A DNA stretch of 13,481 nucleotides from DAOTUL01 sp034437435 (GTDB lineage: Bacteria > Chloroflexota > Anaerolineae > Aggregatilineales > Phototrophicaceae), in assembly GCA_964417785.1 (NCBI GenBank), contig CAYQJO010000115.1:1-13481 (forward strand), written 5' to 3'. Made by a program: the position numbers and the translations under genes. This document shows, one piece after another, positions 1 through 7,663 of the stretch (within the stretch, counting starts at the first letter, position 1; each line of letters opens with the position of its first letter). The notes under the pieces were generated by a model. The model ran no database searches and was not told where the DNA came from. It saw only the letters and a program-made list of their open reading frames with translations.

Positions 1-9
1 CCATTCGCG

Positions 10-46
10 TTCGCCAATCTGACCATTTCGCCGCTTAATTGGCGAA
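10..46. repeat. Inverted repeat downstream of the beta-propeller gene
   Basis: Bases 10-18 (ttcgccaat) pair perfectly with 38-46 (attggcgaa), giving a 9-bp stem around a 19-nt loop. It lies just past the stop codon of the leftward gene, where a transcription end would be expected. There is no T-run on either side, so it is not a standard intrinsic terminator. It could be an mRNA 3'-end stabilising hairpin or chance. The rest of bases 1-69 holds no gene that can be seen. Confidence 0.35.
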
Positions 47-69
47 GGTATTGATCTATCATATCACGA

Positions 70-1197
70 TTATTGCCATTCCAGCCGGTAGCGTCCGCGT
101 GTTGTGTTGGATGTAGACGTATACATATAGGTCACACCGTCGATAACGATCAAATCGGCGTGGCCGATGCCAAAATGAAAACCGACATCTTCTAGGATCG
201 GGCTGCCGGGATAGGTCTCCCAGGATGCATCGAGCGCCACCGAGCGGGCGAAGCCGAGCGCGAACTGGGTATCGCCGGGGTCGCCGGGTCCGGGACCGCG
301 AATACCTTCATAAGCCATGTAATAGTAGCCACCCTGGTAGACCACATCGGCTGAACTGATGGTACGGAAGTCGAAATAAGGGTTAGCCGCCGCGCCTTGC
401 GCATCCAGCGGGCCATAGGTAGCGGCACCGCTGAAAAGCGGGTCCGTTGTACACGGCTCAAGTGCGCCCAGATCACCGTGACGGTCCCCCTTATAACAGC
501 GCATGTGGGCCGGCGACGATCCGGCAGCGACAAACACATACAGGGTTTCATCTTCTACATAGACCCCCGGAGGTGCGCCCACCAGACAATCGTAGGTATC
601 GTCCTGGACAAAGGGATGCACGCCAATGCGCTCAATCTCGGAACAGGGTGCAAAGTCCAGCGGCCAGGTGCCGCCAGGGGTCAGCAGGTAGGACCAATCA
701 GACCAGTTCAAACCGTCATGGCTGCGCCGCAGGATCGTCTGGGCGTGCCACTCATACGCCAGGTAGAATGTGCCATCCGCTACGGCTACACGCGGGTACT
801 GCTGGGCGGCGGCACGGGTTCCGTCGGGCCGGTCGCCATGATGATCGCGGGCATCCAGACAGGGGCAGGCATCACAGGGGATGTCGCAGATTTGCACCGC
901 CTGGGTAAATGTCCGTCCGGCATCCCGGCTGGTGTAGTGAGTGAGACAGCCAGGGAAGGCGACCGGCTCGCCACATTGATCGATCATCCCGGCAGACTGA
1001 AAACTGGCGTGGACATAGGACCGGTAGACGCCCCCGCCCAGGTGAACGGTATCGCTCTCCCCGACGGGCAGGCCCACATCCGCGCTATCGAGAACCCATA
1101 CAGCGCGGCGCTCCCAGAAGTCGGTTAGCGTGGGTTCAGCCGACGAAAAGGCCGGAATCAGCATGAGTATGGAAATTATGACACAAAGTTTATGCAT
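70..1197 (-). CDS. Secreted GH43-type five-bladed beta-propeller protein (putative glycosidase)
   Basis: A 375-residue protein with a clear Sec signal peptide: basic His-Lys after Met, a hydrophobic core over about residues 4-17, and a likely cleavage after SSA at about residue 20. The mature part has repeated blade-like strands (TFYLAYEWHA, ETLYVFVAAG, GGYYYMAYEG, GVTYMYTSTS) of the kind seen in the GH43/GH32/GH117 propeller superfamily, including the YYMAYEG element around residue 295. About ten cysteines, four of them clustered near residues 103-112 (CDIPCDACPC), suggest disulfides in an extracellular protein. A sugar-cleaving role is inferred from fold only; I cannot identify the catalytic acids with certainty, so a non-catalytic carbohydrate-binding propeller is possible. 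ATG start; the ribosome site is weak (AGG about 10 nt upstream). The gene is divergent from the TPR operon. Confidence 0.7.
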   Translation of the reverse strand: MHKLCVIISILMLIPAFSSAEPTLTDFWERRAVWVLDSADVGLPVGESDTVHLGGGVYRSYVHASFQSAGMIDQCGEPVAFPGCLTHYTSRDAGRTFTQAVQICDIPCDACPCLDARDHHGDRPDGTRAAAQQYPRVAVADGTFYLAYEWHAQTILRRSHDGLNWSDWSYLLTPGGTWPLDFAPCSEIERIGVHPFVQDDTYDCLVGAPPGVYVEDETLYVFVAAGSSPAHMRCYKGDRHGDLGALEPCTTDPLFSGAATYGPLDAQGAAANPYFDFRTISSADVVYQGGYYYMAYEGIRGPGPGDPGDTQFALGFARSVALDASWETYPGSPILEDVGFHFGIGHADLIVIDGVTYMYTSTSNTTRGRYRLEWQ

Positions 1198-1230
1198 ATT
1201 GGTTGCCTAATGCTTTAGAATATGCAATAG

Positions 1231-1260
1231 TCAACATGTAGTTGGCTTCTGTGCTATACT
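1231..1260 (+). promoter_or_regulatory. Candidate sigma-70 promoter for the TPR/WL-motif operon
   Basis: The -10 is TATACT at 1255-1260, preceded by TG at 1252-1253, giving an extended -10 (TGCTATACT). An 18-nt spacer upstream is a weak -35, TCAACA at 1231-1236. Transcription would start near 1267, about 27 nt before the ATG at 1294. The extended -10 compensates for the poor -35. This is the only good promoter seen in the 96-bp divergent spacer. Confidence 0.5.
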
Positions 1261-1279
1261 ACAATTTACGAAGCGGACG

Positions 1280-1289
1280 GTGTATACAC
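1280..1289. promoter_or_regulatory. Perfect 10-bp palindrome in the 5' leader of the TPR gene
   Basis: GTGTATACAC is self-complementary and lies between the predicted transcription start and the ATG at 1294, where a Shine-Dalgarno sequence would normally be. No clear SD is visible in this leader. It may be an operator half, or chance at this length. Confidence 0.25.
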
Positions 1290-1293
1290 GGTC

Positions 1294-4200
1294 ATGGCGG
1301 ACATCAGCCTCAGATATTACTTAGAGAAACTGGACTCGCTGTTGGAAGATCGCGCTCACGATGAGGTCATCTTCCACTGCCGTCACATCCTGAACCGATT
1401 CCCCAAAAACATCGCAACTTATCGCACATTGGGCCAGGCGCTGGTCGCAGCAGAGAAATGGGACGAAGCCGCGGAAATCTTGCGGCGGGTGCTGGCTGTT
1501 GCGCCGGATGATCGGTTCGCCCATGACGGATTGAGTCGGGCCTACGAACGCCAGCAGCGGCCACTGGACGCGATCTGGCACCTGGAACGGGCGCAGGAAC
1601 AGACCCTCAACAATGCGGACTACCTGGGACGCCTGCGCGAACTCTACCAGCGGCACACTGATTCCACCAGCAACCGGGTCCAATTGACGACGGGCGCGGT
1701 GGCACGGCAGTACGCCCGCAACGGTCTGCATGACCAGGCCATCGGCCTCCTGAGCGAAACACTCACCCAGCGTCCAGACCGGGTTGATCTGCGCATTCTG
1801 CTGGCACGCATTCACAAGGATGCCGGACACGACGTTGAGGCGGCGGAGACTGCACTCGATCTGCTGGCAAAGCTGCCTGACTGCCTGGAAGCCAATGTAA
1901 TTCTTTCCGAATTGTGGCTTTCCCGCAACCGGCCCTCAGATGCCCAACGCTATCTCAGCCGCATTGAGTTGGTCGATCCCTACATGGCGCTGCAACTGGC
2001 GCAGGGGGGCGGTGAGGTGGCGGACGATGTGGTGCATCTGCCTGAAGCCGATTATCAGACCGCAGCGGCCCGTGAGCTTACCCAATCCAACCCCGACTGG
2101 CTGCTGGAAATTGACGAAGATGCCGCAGCCGCTCTCGACAGTGATTTTGAGGAAATCGCGGCAGAGCAGGACTGGCTTGATCCAGAAATCGACGAAACAG
2201 AAGACGACGTTCTCGACGCCAACCCGCTTGATCTTTCGGACGATTGGCTGGATGAGGTCAAATCGGTCGAACGGCTGTCCCGCCAGGACACCGGCCAGCT
2301 TTCGCCAAGTGATATTCTGGAAGCAGAAGCCGACAACATCCCGGTTTCGATGCCACCTGAACGTACCAGTCTCACCGGTTTGCTTCAGCGGATGAACCAA
2401 CCGGAATCTGACACCGAACCGACTGACGAAGCTATCGAGGAAGACCTCTTCGGCGGTGTGGCAGCAGAAACTGAAGTCGAAGACGACATCCCATCTGCCA
2501 GCAATAAAACCAGCTTGTTGGAAACCGAGGATACGGGCGATAGTTTCAACTGGTTCGATGAACCAGTTAGCGGCGATGACAAAGAAGACGNNNNNNNNNN
2601 NNNNNNNNNNNNNNNNNNNNNNNNNNNNNNNNNNNNNNNNNNNNNNNNNNNNNNNNNNNNNNNNNNNNNNNNNNNNNNNNNNNNNNNNNNGGCGATAGTT
2701 TCAACTGGTTCGATGAACCAGTTAGCGGCGATGACAAAGAAGACGATCCGCTGGCGTGGTTGCAGGACAGTGGCATTGAAGTGGTTGATGCGGACGCAAC
2801 TCGATTTGACCCCAATGCTATCCTGGCGGACGACGTTGAAGACATGGCATTTCAGGACCCGGAAACGGTCAATCCGCTGGCGTGGTTGCAGGACAGCGGT
2901 GTCGAAATGGTCCAGGATGAACAGCCTGACGAGATCGAAGAAGAATCTGCTGATCCATTAGCATGGTTGCATGAGAGTGGTGTCGAAGTGATCGAAGAGG
3001 AACAGCCTGACGAGACCGAAGAGGAACCCGCCGATCCGCTGGCGTGGTTGCAGGACAGCAGCATTGATCTGATTGAAGACGACGGCGAACTGGATGAAGA
3101 AACTCAACCAGCACCGGTGGCATCTGAACCGGAGTGGCTCGCCCAGGACGACGACAGACTGTTGCAAGAGATGTTTGAACTGGAAGATTTGACCACAAAT
3201 GATGAGTGGGGGGAATCGATGAATGATAAACCGAATTGGATGAACGATGACGACTCACAGAACGGTGAGTGGTCAGAAGAGCCGTTCGCCGATGAAGAAT
3301 CAACGTCAGATCCGCTCGACTGGATGACAGAGTCCCGTGAGGTTGAGCCTGCCCTGTTTGGCGATACAGATAACGGCTTCGAGTGGCAAGAAGACCCGGT
3401 CGCTGAAGTGGATGACGAAGAAGAAGATACACCCGATTGGATGACGGATGTCGAGGAAATCAGCCAACAGGCCGAGGACAAAACCGTTGCAGTCCAGATG
3501 CCAGCGGACGATCTAAAGGAAGAATTTGGCATCACGGACGAAACCGAAGAGGACGAGCCGCTGGTCGCCGCTGACACGCCCGACTGGCTGGCCGATCTTG
3601 GCGTCGNNNNNNNNNNNNNNNNNNNNNNNNNNNNNNNNNNNNNNNNNNNNNNNNNNNNNNNNNNNNNNNNNNNNNNNNNNNNNNNNNNNNNNNNNNNNNN
3701 NNNNNNTCTCCGAAGAGTTGCAGGAGGACTTCGGTCTCATCGAAGACGAGGGTGAAGACGAGCCGCTGGTCGCCGCTGACACGCCCGACTGGCTGGCCGA
3801 TCTTGGCGTCGACGACGAGGATGAAGAAGAGGAAAGCGAAGCGCCGTTACAGACCGAGCAACCCGGTTGGCTCTCCGAAGAGTTGCAGGAGGACTTCGGT
3901 CTCATCGAAGACGAGGGTGAAGACGAACCGCTGGTCGCCGCTGACACGCCCGACTGGCTGGCTGAACTTGACGCCGATGAGGACGAAGAGTTGCAGGAGG
4001 ACTTCGGTCTCATCGAAGACAAGGGTGAAGACGAACCGCTGGTCGCTGCTGACACGCCCGACTGGCTGGCTGAACTTGACACCGATGAGGACGAAGAGTT
4101 GCAGGAGGACTTCGATCTCATCGAAGACGAGGGTGAAGACGAGCCGCTGGTCGCCGCTGGCACGCCCGACTGGCTGGCTGAACTTGACACCGATGAGGAC

Positions 4201-4992
4201 GAAGAGTTGCAGGAGGACTTCGATCTCATCGAAGACGAGGGTGAAGACGAGCCGCTGGTCGCCGCTGGCACGCCCGACTGGCTCTCCGAGGAATTCCAGG
4301 AAGATTTCGATCTTGACGTTGACGAAGAAACGCCTGACTGGATTACCGATGTCGAGAATGTGGTCGAAGAAGCGCAGGAAGAGACTCTCGTCGCCAATCC
4401 ACTCGACCTGCTCAACGAAGCCCCCGAAGAAACAGCACCAGAGCCAGCCAGCAATGCACCTGACTGGCTCAATGCGATGGTCCCCGGCCTGGATGTAGAT
4501 TATGAAGCCGAGGAAGACAAACCAATTGAAACCGAATACGTCGAAGAGGGTGCCGGTGAAGCCGAAATTGACTGGTTGAATCAAATTGTCGAAGAAGAGA
4601 TCAACCAGCCACCGGAAACACCGCTTGAGGCCCTGCCCGGTTTGTCCGCTGAGCCTGAACCGGAAGCCGAAGCCACTGCCAGCCGTTTCGCCTTCAGTAA
4701 GCCACCTGCATGGCTGTCATTCTCGCGCCCGCCCGCATGGGCTGCAAAGGCACAAGAGCCAAAAACTGAAGAACCGGAACGGAAATCGGGTGGCGGACTT
4801 TTCGGGTGGCTGCGCCGACCGAAAAAGCAGGCTCCGCCAGAGGACGATCTGATCGACGACGAGGACATCGCCGCACTTGAAGACGAACTGGATCAACTTG
4901 GTTTGCTCGATGAAGAGGAGCCGCCACAGCGAAACCCAGGGATTAAACCCCTGTCACTTGGGCGTAAACCCGCCGATGATGAGGACAAATAA
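1294..4992 (+). CDS. TPR protein with long acidic tail of tandem Trp-Leu motifs (split by two N gaps)
   Basis: One gene whose frame jumps at the two N runs. It reads 1294-2590 in one frame, 2691-3606 in a second, and 3707-4992 back in the first, ending at TAA. Residues 1-230 hold about six TPR units (e.g. the stretch ending in LRRVLAVAPDD), so a helical protein-binding scaffold is likely. Next comes a very acidic, low-complexity tail with about 28 Trp motifs: NPDWLLE, DDWLDE, four DPLAWLQDSG-type units (2746-3084), DPLDWM, TPDWM, then nearly identical 36-residue repeats with TPDWLAEL. The end changes character: PPAWL, PPAWA and a basic patch GGGLFGWLRRPKKQ. No signal peptide or membrane span is seen. 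Repairing the gaps gives at least 1167 residues. Promoter at about 1255; the next gene begins 20 nt after the stop. Specific function unknown. Confidence 0.85.
2591..2690. other. Assembly gap (100 N placeholder) inside the TPR gene
   Basis: The 55 bases before the gap (2536-2590) are identical to the 55 bases after it (2691-2745). Directly merging these copies joins GAC-G to AT-CCG in frame and yields ...DDKEDDPLAWLQD. The true insert is therefore either nothing (the contigs overlap) or a whole number of in-frame repeat copies lost by the assembler. Any apparent protein read straight through the Ns is an artefact. Confidence 0.95.
3607..3706. other. Assembly gap (100 N placeholder), probably 60 real bases
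   Basis: The last 55 bases before the gap (3552-3606) recur at 3757-3811. The first 55 bases after it (3707-3761) recur at 3872-3926. The 60 bases between these recurrences, 3812-3871, are the parsimonious filling. With 60 bases the codon frame before and after the gap agrees, as it must; with 100 it does not. More copies of the 165-bp unit could also be missing. Confidence 0.9.
3715..4287 (+). repeat. In-frame tandem repeats, 108-bp core unit (36 residues) plus one 165-bp variant
   Basis: Units start at the codon GAG of ELQEDF at 3715, 3880, 3988, 4096 and 4204. The spacing is 165, then 108, 108 and 108 bp, and the last unit is partial. Each encodes ELQEDF(G/D)LIED followed by a GEDEPLVAA segment and TPDWL. 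The 165-bp unit carries an extra 19-residue acidic insert ending QPGWL. Copies differ by only a few bases, so the array is recent or kept uniform by recombination. It is coding, not intergenic. Confidence 0.9.
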
Positions 4993-5012
4993 CCGACAAA
5001 GGTTAGATTGCA

Positions 5013-7589
5013 ATGGCTGACAACACCCCTGATTTTGACTCGATGTCGCCAGAGGAACTCATGGCGTGGATGGAGACTCTCGCTGAGCGTCAGGGCGCAA
5101 CCGAGGGCTTCGTCACCGACCAGCGTATGGACATCGCTGAAGTCGATCCGGATACGGTTGAAGACACCGGTCCCGGTTACATCCCCTACGGCATGACCGA
5201 GGAGCAGTGGGCCAAGAAGCAGGCTGAGGAAGAGGCGGTGAAGGCGGCCCGGCGGGCGCAGGTCAGCCCGCCCCGACAGCCACCGCCAGCGCAGCCCCCA
5301 CCGCCAGCTGAACCCCCGGTGGCACAATCTGCCGGTGAACCGGATTTCGACTCGATGTCGCCAGAGGAACTCATGGCGTGGATGGAGACTCTCGCTGAGC
5401 GTCAGGGCGCAACCGAAGGCTTCACCACCGACCAGCGTATGGACATCGCTGAAGTCGATCCAGATACGGTTGAGGACACCGGTCCCGGTTACATCCCCTA
5501 CGGTATGACCGAAGAGCAATGGGCGGCAGAGCAGGCACAGCAAACTCGCCAGCTTCCCCAGGTCGAAGACGAGGACGAAGAACTCAGCGACACAACGGTC
5601 GCCGCAGCGATTGAATCCGACTGGCTGCAAAATTTGACATCCGGCGACGATGCGCAGATGGACCTGTCCGGTCTCGGTGACGAGATTCAGGAAGAGGAAG
5701 CCCTGCCGATGATGGACCTCTCCGGCCTGGACGATGAGATTGGCGAGGATGAGGCGCTACCGATGATGGACCTCTCCGGCCTGGGTGACGAACTCGGCGA
5801 GGACGAAATCCTACCGATGATGGACCTCTCCGCCTTCGGTGATGATGTCAATGAGGATGTGCTGGACCTCTCTGCACTGGACGAAGATTTCTCTGGTCTG
5901 GACCTGTCTGCGTTGGGCGAGGAGTTGACTCAGGACGAAGTCTCACAGATGGACTTCTCCGATTTCACGGAAGAGCCGGAAGATGAAATGGCGGCGGCCC
6001 GCGATATTGTCAACAACATGTTCCCAGTGCATGGCGAGGACGAAGAGATTGCCCAGTCCGACCCGATGGAATGGTTGGAAGGCCTGGTGCAGGACGGTGG
6101 TGAGGACAATTTTCCGAACAGTGTCGCTGATCCGACCCAGGATGATGTCGATCCGCTCGAATGGTTGGAGAGTCTGGCTCGCCAGCAGGGAACCGACGAG
6201 GCGGAGTTTATCACCGACGCTAGAGTGAGCGTGCCGGATCAAGGCCAGAATACCGAAAGTGCCTATACCGATTACACCGTCGAATCCGAGGAGATGTCGG
6301 AGATTGACTCGCTGGATTCGCCGCTCGACCAGGATGCTGACGACCCGGTCGCATGGCTGGAGAGTCTGGCTTCGTCGCGCAATGCCGATAAGCCACCGGC
6401 AGTCATGGATGATCTGGACCTGGAAGAAGAACCGGCGGTAGAAGACGAGGAAGACGACGCGAATGTCCTGGATAAGCTCAGCCAGGGTATCAGCGACCCC
6501 GACGATATGCGTAGCTGGATGGATAATCTGCTGGCAGAGGGTGCAGCCCGCGAGAACATCCCCGATTATGTCGACGAAGACGAGGAAGAAGCCCCACTCG
6601 AAGCACAGATTCCCGATTGGTTGGTGGAGCAAGTCGGGCCACCGCCGGACATGGACTCGGTAACAGGCGATACTGAACTGCCGGAAGAGGTCGAGATTCC
6701 GGATTGGCTCCAGGAGAGCGTCCCGGTAGATGAATCGCTGGCCGACATCTTTGTCGAGGAAACACCGGAACCAACCATTGACTTCGTCAGGGACGATGTG
6801 GAAATTGATCCTACCGATCCCTGGACCGAGGCGTTTGAAGAAGAACGCCAGGGCGAACTGGCCGACGTCGATACCCTGCCAGACTGGTACACGTCCAAAC
6901 TGGGTGGCGAACCGGATACCGTGACAGCGACCAGCGATGGCGGTCTGACTGCCGCCGCGTTCGAGCCGGACCCCGTTCTGGCGCACGGCGAAGCAGAACC
7001 GGTGCCGGACTGGCTGGCTGGCACAGCGACCGTCGCCGACGAAGTACCCGCATTCGAAGAAGAACCCGAACTGGTCGCCGCTGAGATACCGGACTGGCTC
7101 AAGTCTCAGGTGGAAGAAGACGATACGCTGGAAGCGGTCATGGACGGCGAAGAACTGCCGGACTGGCTCAGAGACGTGGGCATGGAGACGAACGAGCCGA
7201 TCCCGGATTGGTTGATGGAGACTACCGAGGAAGAAACCCCGGCCTTCACAGCCGAAGAACCGTTCCCCGAACCCGTCACCACGCCAGTGCCAGAACCGGT
7301 TGTGACGGCATCACCCGCACCTGTCCTCAGTGACATTGATACGGACGCTGTACTCCAATCCGCTCGTGAAAAGACCCGGATCGGCGAAATTGACGCCGCA
7401 CTGATCGATTATGAGGCAGTCGTTCGTGCCAACGCGCAGTTGGATGCCGTCGTGAGCGATCTGGGCGATGTGGTCAAAACACACAAGGAGAACCCGGTGG
7501 TCTACCGTGTACTGGGCGACAGCCTGATGCGCAAGGGCCAGTTGCAGGACGCACTCGATACTTACCGCAAGGCACTCAATCTGCTATAA
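5013..7589 (+). CDS. Large acidic repeat protein with Trp-Leu motifs and C-terminal TPR
   Basis: 858 residues, no gap, no signal peptide or membrane span; AAAGG lies 10 nt before the ATG. Order of parts: a 61-residue module (DFDSMSPEELMAWMETLAER ... GPGYIPYGMTEEQWA) at about residues 7-67; a Pro-rich linker; a near-identical second copy at about 111-171; four 18-residue MDLSGLxDE repeats at about 216-287 and decayed copies after; then WL helices (DPMEWLEGL, DPLEWLESLARQQG, DPVAWLESLA, SWMDNLLAEGA); then spaced PDWL motifs (IPDWLVEQ, IPDWLQES, VPDWLAG, IPDWLKSQ, LPDWLRDV, IPDWLMET). About residues 785-858 form a TPR-like hairpin pair ending DTYRKALNLL. It lies 20 nt after the other TPR/WL gene and shares its motif vocabulary, so co-transcription and a joint role are likely. 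Role unknown; a cytoplasmic scaffold or condensate-forming protein is a guess. Confidence 0.88.
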   Translation: MADNTPDFDSMSPEELMAWMETLAERQGATEGFVTDQRMDIAEVDPDTVEDTGPGYIPYGMTEEQWAKKQAEEEAVKAARRAQVSPPRQPPPAQPPPPAEPPVAQSAGEPDFDSMSPEELMAWMETLAERQGATEGFTTDQRMDIAEVDPDTVEDTGPGYIPYGMTEEQWAAEQAQQTRQLPQVEDEDEELSDTTVAAAIESDWLQNLTSGDDAQMDLSGLGDEIQEEEALPMMDLSGLDDEIGEDEALPMMDLSGLGDELGEDEILPMMDLSAFGDDVNEDVLDLSALDEDFSGLDLSALGEELTQDEVSQMDFSDFTEEPEDEMAAARDIVNNMFPVHGEDEEIAQSDPMEWLEGLVQDGGEDNFPNSVADPTQDDVDPLEWLESLARQQGTDEAEFITDARVSVPDQGQNTESAYTDYTVESEEMSEIDSLDSPLDQDADDPVAWLESLASSRNADKPPAVMDDLDLEEEPAVEDEEDDANVLDKLSQGISDPDDMRSWMDNLLAEGAARENIPDYVDEDEEEAPLEAQIPDWLVEQVGPPPDMDSVTGDTELPEEVEIPDWLQESVPVDESLADIFVEETPEPTIDFVRDDVEIDPTDPWTEAFEEERQGELADVDTLPDWYTSKLGGEPDTVTATSDGGLTAAAFEPDPVLAHGEAEPVPDWLAGTATVADEVPAFEEEPELVAAEIPDWLKSQVEEDDTLEAVMDGEELPDWLRDVGMETNEPIPDWLMETTEEETPAFTAEEPFPEPVTTPVPEPVVTASPAPVLSDIDTDAVLQSAREKTRIGEIDAALIDYEAVVRANAQLDAVVSDLGDVVKTHKENPVVYRVLGDSLMRKGQLQDALDTYRKALNLL
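5031..5525 (+). repeat. Direct repeat: duplicated 183-bp module at the start of the second repeat protein
   Basis: Bases 5031-5213 recur at 5343-5525, an offset of 312 bp (104 codons), with only scattered, mostly silent differences. Each encodes the 61-residue module from DFDSMSPEEL to EEQWA. The 129-bp spacer encodes a charged then Pro-rich linker (PPRQPPPAQPPPPAEPP). The copies are in frame. Confidence 0.9.
5658..5873 (+). repeat. 54-bp tandem repeats encoding MDLSGL units
   Basis: ATG-GAC-CT starts recur at 5658, 5712, 5766 and 5820, exactly 54 bp (18 codons) apart. Each encodes MDLSGLxDExxEDExLPM or a close variant; the fourth reads MDLSAF. Shorter degenerate copies (LDLSALDEDF, LDLSALGEEL, MDFSDF) continue to about 5965. 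Confidence 0.9.
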
Positions 7590-7619
7590 TCCGCATGCGC
7601 TATCGTACATTCAAAGACG

Positions 7620-7641
7620 AACGGGTCGGATGTGGCCCGTT
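7620..7641 (+). terminator. Weak hairpin between the repeat-protein operon and ndk
   Basis: AACGGGTC at 7620-7627 pairs with GGCCCGTT at 7634-7641 (8 bp, one G-U), loop of 6. Only TTTG follows, with no real T-run, so termination would be partial at best. It may separate the repeat-protein genes from ndk or simply structure the ndk leader. The 74-bp spacer shows no clear promoter. Confidence 0.3.
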
Positions 7642-7650
7642 TGTGCTGTA

Positions 7651-7656
7651 AAGGGG
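7651..7656 (+). promoter_or_regulatory. Ribosome binding site that fixes the TTG start of ndk
   Basis: AAGGGG lies 7 nt before TTG at 7664. No ATG gives the family's usual N-terminus (ERTLIIIKPDAV), so the SD and the protein match together support the TTG start. Confidence 0.75.
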
Positions 7657-7663
7657 TATTGAT

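Noticed and set aside
397..1128. Plus-strand open frame of 243 codons opposite the beta-propeller gene
   Set aside because: The opposite strand has a signal peptide, propeller blades and patterned cysteines; this frame shows no coherent domain and no SD.
2691..2961. An apparent continuation of the first TPR protein in its original frame past the first N gap, ending at 2961
   Set aside because: It relies on the gap being exactly 100 bases. The residues there are Arg/Thr/Trp-rich nonsense, while the other frame continues the acidic WL pattern and joins in frame when the duplicated 55-mer is merged.
3715..4287. Regular repeats that might be taken for a CRISPR array
   Set aside because: Units of 108-165 bp are nearly identical over their whole length, have no unique spacers, and keep an open reading frame with a conserved protein motif.
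3513..4472. Long open frame on the minus strand, rich in Ser and containing repeats
   Set aside because: It is the shadow of the GA-rich acidic repeats: Asp/Glu codons read backwards give Ser-rich frames. It crosses the N gap and has no start signals.
4992..5013. The two repeat proteins being one gene broken by a frameshift
   Set aside because: There is a clean TAA stop, a 20-bp spacer with an AAAGG ribosome site, and a natural ATG beginning a distinct module; the first protein also ends in its own C-terminal segment.
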